Origin: Leeia speluncae
GTDB lineage: Bacteria > Pseudomonadota > Gammaproteobacteria > Burkholderiales > Leeiaceae
Direction: 5' to 3'
NCBI RefSeq assembly: GCF_020564625.1
Contig: NZ_JAJBZT010000005.1
Span: 286,469-350,468 of the forward strand
DNA length: 64,000 bases
Part shown: one piece after another, positions 57,240 through 64,000 of the stretch
Position numbering within the stretch: the first letter of the stretch is position 1
How the letters are laid out: each line of letters opens with the position of its first letter
Translations under genes and position numbers: made by a program
Notes under the pieces: generated by a model
Told to the model about the DNA's origin: nothing
The model's database searches: none
Seen by the model: only the letters and a program-made list of their open reading frames with translations

Positions 57240-57333
57240 AATTTGTATACCTTTATTGTAAATGGTCCTAAATTGGCACCGCTAGCAATGTCAAAGTGTG
57301 GGTGGTTTTCTATGAAACCTAGTCATTAAGAAT

Positions 57334-57349
57334 AGCAAGAAATAGGCCA
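57334..57349 (-). promoter_or_regulatory. Possible sigma-54 promoter of the chemoreceptor gene
   Basis: On the minus strand TGGCCTATTTCTTGCT has GG-N10-GC and exact TGGC and TTGCT ends, with three mismatches in the middle CACG part. Transcription would start near 57323, about 84 bases before the ATG. No NtrC-type site is seen upstream, so a flagellar or other activator would be needed. Confidence 0.4.
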
Positions 57350-57471
57350 GCAATCATTTCAATCCCATGAAAAATAAGCGTCACACCAAAAAGCGCAAGA
57401 ATGTACAAGGCAAATAAAACTTAAAACGCTAAGGTAAAGGCTAGACACTGATGATTTGAGAGAACAAAAAG

Positions 57472-58185
57472 ATGGCACTTTCCCCTGCTCACCAATTAAG
57501 CATTCGCGGCGCGCGCGATATGATCCCCATGCTCGTTGGGGCCGCCCCATTTGGGATTATTTTTGGCGCACTGGCATCGGCAAGTGGTTTAGCTGCCGGC
57601 CACAGTATGATGATGTCGGCCATTGTGTTTGCAGGCTCTAGCCAATTTATCGCAACAGGCCTCATTGCCTCTCACACCAGTTTAATCATTATTTGGCTAA
57701 CCACGTTTATTGTGAATCTAAGACACGCGCTATATGGAGCAAGCCTATTACCGCATGTCAAACATCTACCTCTACGCTGGAGAATCTTATTAAGTGGCGT
57801 ACTGACAGACGAAGCGTATGCCGTGATGATTGGTCATTACCGCAGTGAGAAAGACCATACGCAATCGCACTGGTATTTTCTGGGGGCGGCATTTGCCATG
57901 TACTTTAATTGGCTATTGTGCACGTTGATCGGCGTGTTGTTTGGGCAAGCCTTTCCAGGGCTAGATGGCTTGGGACTAGACTTTGCCATGGCGGTAACGT
58001 TTATCAGCATTGTGGTACCGCAATTAGTGAGTAAACCAAAGCTATTGGCCGCGCTCGTGTCTGCAGTGCTATCTGTCGTCACCATCGCCTGGCCGTACAA
58101 ACTCGGACTAATGACCGCAATTACCTGCGGCGTGCTAACCGGCATGCTTTGCCATCATTTGCTAAAAAAAGGGGCTACTCAATGA
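57472..58185 (+). CDS. azlC: Branched-chain amino acid exporter large subunit AzlC
   Basis: 237 residues with about six membrane spans. The opening [21 protein letters not shown] and the motif [13 protein letters not shown] are typical of AzlC/YgaZ, the large subunit of a two-part exporter of valine and related amino acids. Its stop overlaps the azlD start as ATGA. Confidence 0.94.
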   Translation: MALSPAHQLSIRGARDMIPMLVGAAPFGIIFGALASASGLAAGHSMMMSAIVFAGSSQFIATGLIASHTSLIIIWLTTFIVNLRHALYGASLLPHVKHLPLRWRILLSGVLTDEAYAVMIGHYRSEKDHTQSHWYFLGAAFAMYFNWLLCTLIGVLFGQAFPGLDGLGLDFAMAVTFISIVVPQLVSKPKLLAALVSAVLSVVTIAWPYKLGLMTAITCGVLTGMLCHHLLKKGATQ

Positions 58186-58505
58186 GAGATACTTTAATGA
58201 TTATTGGGATGATGCTCGTTACCTTCTTGCCGCGCGCATTCTTTTTTGTGTTGGGAGAGAAACTGCATTTCTCAGAAAACCTGAAAACGGCGTTAACTTT
58301 TGTGCCAGTAACGGTACTAACCGCCATTACCGTTCCGATGCTGGTGTTACAAGGGGATAAATTGGCACTCAGCACCAGCAACCCGTGGTGGATTGCTGGG
58401 CTGGTAACGATTCTCGTGGCCAAGTTACAAAAAAATGCCTTGGTCACGATTGTGGTGGGGTTGTGTTTCTTCTTTGCTTACAAATACTTGGTATTAGCCG
58501 CGTAG
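58182..58505 (+). CDS. azlD: Branched-chain amino acid exporter small subunit AzlD
   Basis: 107 residues from the ATG at 58182, with three or four membrane helices. It is the AzlD/YgaH partner of AzlC, with the early TFLPRAFFF motif and [15 protein letters not shown]. The frame is open further upstream inside azlC, but the overlapping ATGA start is the natural one. Confidence 0.93.
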   Translation: MRDTLMIIGMMLVTFLPRAFFFVLGEKLHFSENLKTALTFVPVTVLTAITVPMLVLQGDKLALSTSNPWWIAGLVTILVAKLQKNALVTIVVGLCFFFAYKYLVLAA

Positions 58506-58519
58506 CCAGATAATTCACA

Positions 58520-59323
58520 TCACTCTTCGGCGAGCATCACATTCGCAATGACTTTGAGTTGCTCGCCGTCACCACCACGTCTCACGCCGCGGATTGGACA
58601 GGCATCCATGTAATCTAGCCCAAGCGCTAGTTGTACATGGGTTTCTCCCGGTCGGTTGCTATTACTCACATCAAAACCATGCCAACCATCTGCCAACCGG
58701 ACTTCTGCCCACGCATGGCTCGCCAAATGGGCTTCATCGTCAAACGAATACACATACCCGCTGATATACCGTGCCGGTAGATTTAGTAATCGGCAAAGGG
58801 TGAGGAAAACATGCGTATGGTCCTGACAAACGCCACTGCCCTTGGCTAAAGCTTGGCTAGCAGAGGTCGCTACGCTTGTCGTCCCTGGGCGGTACGGCAT
58901 AGCGGCTAACACACTCTCCGATAGCTTTTCTAAGCCAGCGACCGGGTTCGTTTTGATTAGCTCTGCATGTGCGGCAGCAAAATCCCTTAGCTGCTGATCT
59001 GGCTCGGTTAAATCGGTACTACGCAAAAACCAAGCAAGCGGCAATAGCGGTACATCGGGTTCAGTGGCTAAGCCATCTCGATCAACGTCTACCACGCCTT
59101 CCGCCACAATTGAAATTTTGCTGGTCGGTTTATCAATGGTTAATACTGCCACTTGGTTGTAAAACAAATCTCTGGTGAGAAACCAAGGTTGCGGCGTAGA
59201 TAACTCCCAATGAAGCACCTGCTGTAGCGGGCCATTGCGCGGTAATAAACGAAGGTATTGCGTACTAAAGTTTACGGGGGACTCGTATTCGTACACCGTT
59301 TCGTGCCGGATTCTAAGTGCCAT
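58520..59323 (-). CDS. Transglutaminase-like cysteine protease/peptidase family protein
   Basis: From the ATG at 59323, preceded by AGGAGG, the protein has 267 residues; an in-frame codon at 59362 would add 13. An N-terminal bacterial transglutaminase-like domain (MALRIRHETVYEYESPV) precedes the catalytic domain with Cys166 (GSGVCQDHTH), His203 (SHAWAEV) and Asp218 (GFDVSN), a complete triad. Such proteins may hydrolyse or form isopeptide bonds. It is third in an operon with the alpha-E and ATP-grasp genes, a combination found in many bacteria and proposed to make or process a peptide. There is no signal peptide, so action is cytoplasmic. Confidence 0.92.
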   Translation of the reverse strand: MALRIRHETVYEYESPVNFSTQYLRLLPRNGPLQQVLHWELSTPQPWFLTRDLFYNQVAVLTIDKPTSKISIVAEGVVDVDRDGLATEPDVPLLPLAWFLRSTDLTEPDQQLRDFAAAHAELIKTNPVAGLEKLSESVLAAMPYRPGTTSVATSASQALAKGSGVCQDHTHVFLTLCRLLNLPARYISGYVYSFDDEAHLASHAWAEVRLADGWHGFDVSNSNRPGETHVQLALGLDYMDACPIRGVRRGGDGEQLKVIANVMLAEE

Positions 59324-59340
59324 ACAACCTCCTGTGACTT

Positions 59341-59374
59341 GAACAGCAACCGATAAACTCACCGATTGCTGTTC
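59341..59374 (-). promoter_or_regulatory. Intercistronic hairpin between alpha-E and transglutaminase genes
   Basis: GAACAGCAA (59341-59349) and TTGCTGTTC (59366-59374) form a perfect 9-bp stem with a 16-base loop. It fills the 60-bp gap and has no T-tract, so it could modulate stability or relative output of the two cistrons rather than end transcription. Confidence 0.45.
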
Positions 59375-59383
59375 TAATACAGC

Positions 59384-60310
59384 TTACACCGAATCAAGAT
59401 AGGCATTATGGATGAGTGCGCCCACTTCTTGCGTATCCGTCACAAAATCATCTAGCCAGGTTTGTAGGCCTGTTTCAAAGATTTCCTGAATCGTGGTATG
59501 CGAAAGTTTGACACTCAACTCTGCTACTCGGCGTTTTGCTTTGCGGCCGTTATCCCCTTTAATCTGATTAAAGGTAGATTGCATCACCCGCACGCAGGCA
59601 TGTAAGGAGCGTGGCATATCCTTTTCTAGAATCAGCAGCTCACTCACTGTCGCAGGGGTGATCTCTTCAGTATACAACTCATGGTAAGACTGAAAAGCCG
59701 AAAGTGATTGAAGCAATGAACTCCAGTGATAAAAGTCTTGTGTGACTTCGCTACCTTCTTCTAGTAAGGGTGCATTCACCATCAGAATCCGCGCGGTGTT
59801 ATCCGCACGTTCTAGGAAGTTACCTAATAAAATAAACGCGTGTGCTTGGTTACGCAAAATCGTTGCCATCATCACCCCGCTAAACAGGTGAATGCGTTCT
59901 TTCACCCATTCAAAGAAGTACTTTGGTGCAATCGATTTTTGCGAGGAGAGCTTTTTGGCCTCTAACCAAGTGGCGTTAATGGTTTCCCACATATCGGCAG
60001 AAATACGGCCACGCACGGCATGGGCATTTTCTCTGGCGTATTTTAAACACGCCATGATACTCACTGGGTTTTCCTGATCCCAAACCAAGAAATCCAATAA
60101 CGCAGCTTGGGTAACGGCTGGGTATTTCTCTAAAAACTGCGGCATAGAACCCGTGGTGACTAGCGGAGCGGAAAGCTCAATTACCGCCTGACCGGATTTA
60201 TTATTGAGTAGCGACAGGGTAAAACACACATCTAATAGACGAGACAAATTGGCAGCACGCTCAAGGTAACGGGCCATCCAATATAGGTGCGACGCGGTAC
60301 GGCTTAGCAT
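59384..60310 (-). CDS. Alpha-E domain protein
   Basis: 308 residues, all-helical, beginning MLSRTASHLYWMARYLERAANLSRLLDV, the hallmark of the alpha-E family (DUF403). These proteins have no proven biochemical role but are nearly always encoded with a circularly permuted ATP-grasp and a transglutaminase. The start overlaps the ATP-grasp stop by 7 bases, so the pair is coupled and probably forms a complex. Confidence 0.93.
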   Translation of the reverse strand: MLSRTASHLYWMARYLERAANLSRLLDVCFTLSLLNNKSGQAVIELSAPLVTTGSMPQFLEKYPAVTQAALLDFLVWDQENPVSIMACLKYARENAHAVRGRISADMWETINATWLEAKKLSSQKSIAPKYFFEWVKERIHLFSGVMMATILRNQAHAFILLGNFLERADNTARILMVNAPLLEEGSEVTQDFYHWSSLLQSLSAFQSYHELYTEEITPATVSELLILEKDMPRSLHACVRVMQSTFNQIKGDNGRKAKRRVAELSVKLSHTTIQEIFETGLQTWLDDFVTDTQEVGALIHNAYLDSV

Positions 60311-61740
60311 GATTCATCCTCCAGAACCCAAGTATCTTTGGTACCACCGCCTTGCGACGAATTCACCACCAAGGAACCTTCTTTTAGTGCTACGCGTGTT
60401 AAGCCGCCCGCCACCATACGGATTTCACGACCTGACAGTACAAATGGGCGTAAATCGATGTGTCTTGGCGCGATACCTGCCTCGACAAAAGTAGGGCAAG
60501 TCGATAACGAGAGCGTTGGCTGCGCAATATAGCCTTCTGGGTTGGCTAAGATTCTTGCTTTGAAATCTTCAATTTCTTGTTTGCTTGCCATTGGGCCAAT
60601 TAACATGCCGTAGCCACCCGCACCGTGGACTTCTTTCACCACCAAATCAGCGAGGTTATTCACCACATAATCTAGTTCGGCTGGCTTACGGCACATCCAG
60701 GTTTGTACGTTATTCAGCTTTGGCTCTTCATTGAGATAGAAGCGGATCATATCCGGTACGTATGGGTAGATGGATTTATCATCCGCTACGCCAGTACCAA
60801 TCGCGTTGGCGAGCACCACATTGCCATTACGGTATACAGACAATAATCCTGGCACGCCCAACATTGAGTCTGCGCGGAAGGCTAATGGATCGAGGAAGAT
60901 ATCGTCCACACGGCGGTAGATCACATCGACTTGCTTATGACCGGCCGTGGTACGCATGTACACACGATCATTCTTCACAAAGAGATCTCGCCCTTCGACT
61001 AACTCCACCCCCATCTGCTGCGCAAGGAAGGCATGCTCAAAGTACGCACTGTTGTAATGACCTGGGGTTAATACCACCACGGTTGGATCATCTACATGCG
61101 TAGATTGACGCAAAGTACGTAGTAAGAGACTAGGGTAATGCTCGACCGGAGACACCATGTGGCGAGCGAATAGCTCAGGGAAGAGGCGCATCATCATGCG
61201 GCGGTCTTCGATCATGTACGAGACACCAGACGGCACGCGTAGATTATCTTCTAGCACATAGTAGTTGCCATCATTATGGCGGATTAGGTCGACGCCAGTG
61301 ATATGTGAGTAGACATTATTCGGAAGGTCAATGCCTTGCATAGCAGGCTGATATTGGGCGTTTTGGAAGACCTGCTCTTCAGGAATGAGCCCCGCTTTTA
61401 GAATATGCTGATGATGATAAATATCATGCAGGAAGGCGTTAATTGCAGTAACCCGTTGTGCCAAGCCTTCTTCCAAAGCTTTCCACTCAGCACCTGGAAT
61501 AATCCTAGGTACAGTATCAAACGGAATTAAACGCTCAGAACCACTTTCATCGCCATAAACGGCAAAGGTAATCCCTACTTTTCGGAACAACAAATCCGCC
61601 TCTTGATGCTTGAGTTTTAGCTCTTGAGGGGTTTGTTCATGTAGCCAATTGGCAAATCGCTGATAATGCGGTCTAACCACACCGCTTGGTAAAAGCATCT
61701 CATCGAATATGTGCGCTGGTGGCAACGTGAGTGCATGCAT
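60304..61740 (-). CDS. Circularly permuted ATP-grasp type 2 protein
   Basis: 478 residues of the DUF404/DUF407 ATP-grasp family. Motifs include the family opening FDEMLLPSGVVRPHYQRF, GVDLIRHNDGNYYVLEDNLRVPSGVSYM in the ATP-binding part, VIYRRVDDIFLDPLAFRADS and KEVHGAGGYGMLIGP near the P-loop-like turn. ATP-grasp enzymes join a carboxylate to an amine, so this is a probable peptide or amide ligase with an unknown substrate. It leads a three-gene operon and is preceded by a predicted sigma-54 promoter and an NtrC-like site. Confidence 0.94.
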   Translation of the reverse strand: MHALTLPPAHIFDEMLLPSGVVRPHYQRFANWLHEQTPQELKLKHQEADLLFRKVGITFAVYGDESGSERLIPFDTVPRIIPGAEWKALEEGLAQRVTAINAFLHDIYHHQHILKAGLIPEEQVFQNAQYQPAMQGIDLPNNVYSHITGVDLIRHNDGNYYVLEDNLRVPSGVSYMIEDRRMMMRLFPELFARHMVSPVEHYPSLLLRTLRQSTHVDDPTVVVLTPGHYNSAYFEHAFLAQQMGVELVEGRDLFVKNDRVYMRTTAGHKQVDVIYRRVDDIFLDPLAFRADSMLGVPGLLSVYRNGNVVLANAIGTGVADDKSIYPYVPDMIRFYLNEEPKLNNVQTWMCRKPAELDYVVNNLADLVVKEVHGAGGYGMLIGPMASKQEIEDFKARILANPEGYIAQPTLSLSTCPTFVEAGIAPRHIDLRPFVLSGREIRMVAGGLTRVALKEGSLVVNSSQGGGTKDTWVLEDESC

Positions 61741-61985
61741 AATTGGCTCCCGTCATCTTACTTATATAACTACTATTGCTATGAGTCTGTTGGCTATTTC
61801 CGATCGGATGATCGGCTGCATGTACAGGCAAATATAGGTATTCTTATGATGCCGAAAAGGAATGGGTTCTCCTTGTTTTTGATCAAACCATTCATAGGCC
61901 TGACATTCTTTTACGAATTTTTGTTCATTCTTTTGTAGTAGGTTGCCCTTCTATTGTTGCCGTTCGACACCAATAGAACCTGCGT
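61741..61985 (-). promoter_or_regulatory. Long leader of the ATP-grasp operon
   Basis: If transcription starts from the sigma-54 promoter, the mRNA leader is about 245 bases. It contains a 6-bp hairpin CCGATC-N4-GATCGG (61800-61815) about 60 bases before the ATG, and GGGAGCC as ribosome site. TATATA near 61766-61771 could be the -10 of a second, sigma-70 promoter, though no good -35 is seen. A 33-codon reading frame lies inside; I do not treat it as a gene. Confidence 0.35.
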
Positions 61986-61995
61986 ACCTTTTCTA

Positions 61996-62011
61996 TGCAA
62001 AAAGCGTACCA
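61996..62011 (-). promoter_or_regulatory. Near-consensus sigma-54 promoter of the ATP-grasp operon
   Basis: On the minus strand TGGTACGCTTTTTGCA differs from TGGCACGN4TTGCW at only one base and has the invariant GG-N10-GC spacing, the best sigma-54 match in the window. Transcription would start near 61985. GGTACGC, its left half, recurs at 61982-61988 and 62047-62053 on the same strand. Confidence 0.65.
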
Positions 62012-62129
62012 ACCCGTATTAATACCGACAAATTCAACTTTCGCTAGCGTACCAGCGCAAATTTACAGGAAATAACTAACAAATACCCTTTAGTCATAAT
62101 TTTGGCGGGCACTTTTACTATAGACAAAT

Positions 62130-62156
62130 AAAAACGCACCATATAGGTGCGTTTTT
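62130..62156. terminator. Terminator of the homocysteine methyltransferase gene, also an NtrC-like site
   Basis: AAAAACGCACC (62130-62140) and GGTGCGTTTTT (62146-62156) form an 11-bp stem with an ATATA loop, followed by T on the minus strand, 23 bases after the stop at 62180. It is a clear terminator. Its centre GCACC-ATATA-GGTGC (62136-62150) is also an exact NtrC operator form, GCACC-N5-GGTGC, about 158 bp upstream of the predicted ATP-grasp start of transcription. Confidence 0.85.
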
Positions 62157-62179
62157 AAAGAACCAATCACTCAGAGAGA

Positions 62180-63082
62180 TTATTTTGGATGAAAGGCTTT
62201 CGCCAACTCCCCAATATGCTCTGGAGAAATACCACAACATCCGCCCACGATAGAAGCACCGGCTTCTACCCAGCGCTGTGCCCACACCAAATAATGAGGA
62301 GGATCCAGATCTGCTCTTAATTCATCTAAGCCAGAATTCGCTTCCGCGTCTTTTGGCTGTGGCGGGAATGCATTAGCGTACACCCCCACCTCCACAGACA
62401 CACCCGCGTTGGCAATTTCTGCTCGTGCCGCTTTCACTGCAGAGGCCATCACTTCTGGTTGGCTACAATTAAATAGCACCGCTTTTACACCAAGTGCCAA
62501 CGCCGCCTTTACCGCCTCTGCCACCGACTCCCCAGAGCGCAGCTGAACATCTTCTCCCGGGAATTCGTCATCTAATGTGAACGACACCCAAAATGGCTTG
62601 CTGTTACCTGCTAACGCAGTATGTGCCGCACGGATTTCTGCAATGGAGCTTTGGGTTTCTGCCAACCAGACATCCACATACGCATCCAAACCTCGGATAA
62701 GGGTTTGATGAATACGGATGGAATCTGCTTCCACAAATAAATCTGGGCGATAAGAACCCAATGCTGGCGAGAGTGACCCTGCCACCATCACTGGGTGGCC
62801 TGCTTTATTCGCCGACTCTCTTGCTAATTGACCAGCTAACGCGGCTAGCTGTTCGCCGTTTGCCTCAAAACGCTCGTCACCAATATGGAACGGCACAACC
62901 GCATAGCTATTGGTCGTAATGATTTCTGCACCATTATTGATAAAGGCATCGTGCACTTGGCCAACATAGGCAGGCCCTTCCATTAGTGCTAACGCCGACC
63001 ATTCTGGCTGACGAAACGGCGCACCGATTCGATTTAGCTCACGTCCCATGCCACCATCTAAAATTTTTACTGTTTGAGCCAC
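62180..63082 (-). CDS. Homocysteine S-methyltransferase family protein
   Basis: 300 residues from a GTG at 63082, which has GAGGAA at ideal spacing; the TTG two codons earlier has none. It is a TIM-barrel enzyme with DGGMGRELNRIG at the N-terminus, a zinc cysteine in LFNCSQPE and the pair in IVGGCCGISPEHI. The family transfers methyl groups from S-methylmethionine or a betaine to homocysteine to give methionine. The exact methyl donor is not fixed by sequence, so no symbol is given. It lies downstream of an amino-acid-binding protein gene, with 57 bp between. Confidence 0.9.
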   Translation of the reverse strand: MAQTVKILDGGMGRELNRIGAPFRQPEWSALALMEGPAYVGQVHDAFINNGAEIITTNSYAVVPFHIGDERFEANGEQLAALAGQLARESANKAGHPVMVAGSLSPALGSYRPDLFVEADSIRIHQTLIRGLDAYVDVWLAETQSSIAEIRAAHTALAGNSKPFWVSFTLDDEFPGEDVQLRSGESVAEAVKAALALGVKAVLFNCSQPEVMASAVKAARAEIANAGVSVEVGVYANAFPPQPKDAEANSGLDELRADLDPPHYLVWAQRWVEAGASIVGGCCGISPEHIGELAKAFHPK

Positions 63083-63139
63083 AATCAATTCCTCTATCTA
63101 ATTTCTGCAAACCATTCTGTAAACTGTACCAATGCCAAA

Positions 63140-63931
63140 TTAAGGCTCGATACCGAACATAAAATATTTCTGGGCAAGCGTGGTTAATGTACCGTCTTGC
63201 CGCACCATCTCAATCCCTTTATCGAGCTGGGCTTTTAGTGCTTTGTCTGATAGACGAACCACAAACCCAACCCCTTCGCCCACCATGTTTTTGTCTCGAC
63301 TTGGCGATCCAACAAATTCAAAACCATCTTTACGGTGATCTTTTAAGAAAGACTCTTGCGTCGTCGCCATGTCGTCCAACGCTACATCAATCTCACCCTT
63401 TGCTAGGGCTTTGTACATATCGTCGGTTTTTTCATAAGTAATGCGAGAGACATTCGCCGCATTCTTTAGCATTTTTTGCAGGTAGGTATCGTAGCTAGAA
63501 CCACCTTGCACCCCCACCTTACGGCCAGCTAGTTCCATCGCACTAATGTATGAGTACGGAAAGCGCTTGGCTTTACCGACAAATGAAACCGGCACTTTGG
63601 CGTAGGGCGTTGAAAACAGCCATTTCTGTTTTCGTTCTGCATTTATCGTCACGGAATCTGCCACCACATCGTACTTTTTGGCGTCTAGGTTAGTGAACGC
63701 AGAATCCCAATCATTCTTAATAATGGTGCAATTCGCTTGAATTTTCTTGCAGATTGCATCGATTAATTCTGGCTCAAAGCCACCAATTTTGCCATTCGGT
63801 AGCGTAGTGTTGTACGGAGGGTATGCAGCCTCTGTGGCAAACCGAATCGTTAACGCCTGCGCTGAGCTAGCAGCCAATACCCCCGCCACTAGCACCAATG
63901 AACCTAACCGATACCCACCACGATTTTGCAT
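63140..63931 (-). CDS. ABC transporter periplasmic amino-acid-binding protein, Lys/Arg/Orn/His type
   Basis: 263 residues with a signal peptide (GSLVLVAGVLAASSAQA) and a SBP_bac_3 domain. It begins IRFATEAAYPPYN and has GFEPELIDAICKKI and VADSVTINAERKQKWLFSTPY, a pattern close to HisJ/ArgT proteins that bind basic amino acids. AAGGAAAAGGG precedes the ATG. The permease and ATPase are not seen here, and the following gene is the methyltransferase. The 69 bases beyond it hold no gene I can name. Confidence 0.88.
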   Translation of the reverse strand: MQNRGGYRLGSLVLVAGVLAASSAQALTIRFATEAAYPPYNTTLPNGKIGGFEPELIDAICKKIQANCTIIKNDWDSAFTNLDAKKYDVVADSVTINAERKQKWLFSTPYAKVPVSFVGKAKRFPYSYISAMELAGRKVGVQGGSSYDTYLQKMLKNAANVSRITYEKTDDMYKALAKGEIDVALDDMATTQESFLKDHRKDGFEFVGSPSRDKNMVGEGVGFVVRLSDKALKAQLDKGIEMVRQDGTLTTLAQKYFMFGIEP

Positions 63932-64000
63932 GCCCTTTTCCTTCTATCGAAACACGGCTCTATTAGCGATTTCTACTTCGAAACAACTGGCTCACAACAT

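Noticed and set aside
57274..57291. TGGCACC followed by GCAAT on the plus strand upstream of azlC
   Set aside because: The spacing between GG and GC is wrong for sigma-54.
61794..61895. 33-codon frame on the minus strand inside the ATP-grasp leader
   Set aside because: An ATG with only a poor AGG ahead of it at short spacing. A leader peptide is possible but cannot be supported without conservation data.
61711..61938. Open frame of 75 codons on the plus strand in the gap upstream of the ATP-grasp gene
   Set aside because: It overlaps the ATP-grasp start and leader, has no convincing ribosome site and no known resemblance.

Overview
The window reads as a chromosomal segment of a free-living, Gram-negative betaproteobacterium, most likely of the order Neisseriales (Chromobacteriaceae/Chitinibacteraceae-like). 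This placement is inferred from gene content and protein character: gatCAB beside mreBCD-mrdA-rodA-rlpA, a DUF4390-ntrY-ntrX operon, exbBD-lpxK-ycaR-kdsB-adk, and GSI-type glnA with ntrBC. It was not confirmed by any search. The DNA is moderately AT-leaning and evenly coding. I see no insertion sequence, prophage, CRISPR array, rRNA or tRNA, so this is core genome rather than an island.

Layout. 1-3775 (minus): gatC-gatA-(GNAT)-gatB for Gln-tRNA amidation, with an acetyltransferase gene inserted. 3977-10643 (plus): the rod-shape and elongasome operon mreB-mreC-mreD-mrdA-rodA-rlpA. 10644-16458 (minus): an unknown membrane protein, then ntrC, ntrB, a DUF4124 gene and glnA. 16798-20866 (plus): rhodanese, aroE, an exported ankyrin protein and mtgA. 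20920-24148: ompR-envZ flanked by two secreted proteins of unknown function. 24454-31431 (plus): mgtE, prmC, GGDEF-EAL, AraC, a DMT transporter and rsmB. 31428-35388: DUF4390-ntrY-ntrX. 36560-43701 (minus): clsB, panC, panB, a deoxynucleoside kinase, folK, pcnB and purB. 44095-46892 (plus): DUF47-pit and fbp. 46987-50746 (minus): exbB-exbD-lpxK-Trm112-like-kdsB-adk. 51264-58505: xseA, a CobW GTPase, AraC, a chemoreceptor and azlCD. 58520-61740 (minus): a circularly permuted ATP-grasp, alpha-E and transglutaminase operon. 62180-63931 (minus): a homocysteine methyltransferase and an amino-acid-binding protein.

The most informative layer is regulatory. The window encodes NtrB/NtrC and also carries three places where a -24/-12 sigma-54 promoter (GG-N10-GC) lies downstream of a site of the form GCAC-N7-GTGC, the NtrC operator pattern. 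At glnA there are two sites 30 bp apart plus a promoter. At ntrBC there is a perfect 17-bp TGCACC-N5-GGTGCA palindrome plus a promoter. Ahead of the ATP-grasp/alpha-E/transglutaminase operon there is a near-consensus promoter, and the candidate enhancer coincides with the terminator hairpin of the upstream gene. This puts a poorly understood peptide-ligase-like operon inside a predicted nitrogen-starvation regulon, and I regard it as the best lead in the window.

Other leads are a PhoB box with a long leader ahead of DUF47-pit, a structured leader ahead of mgtE, an NtrX-like regulator whose AAA+ domain has lost its ATPase and sigma-54 contact motifs, a pair of TGACA-type inverted repeats ahead of xseA, and a duplicated His/Cys metal-binding tract in a CobW GTPase.
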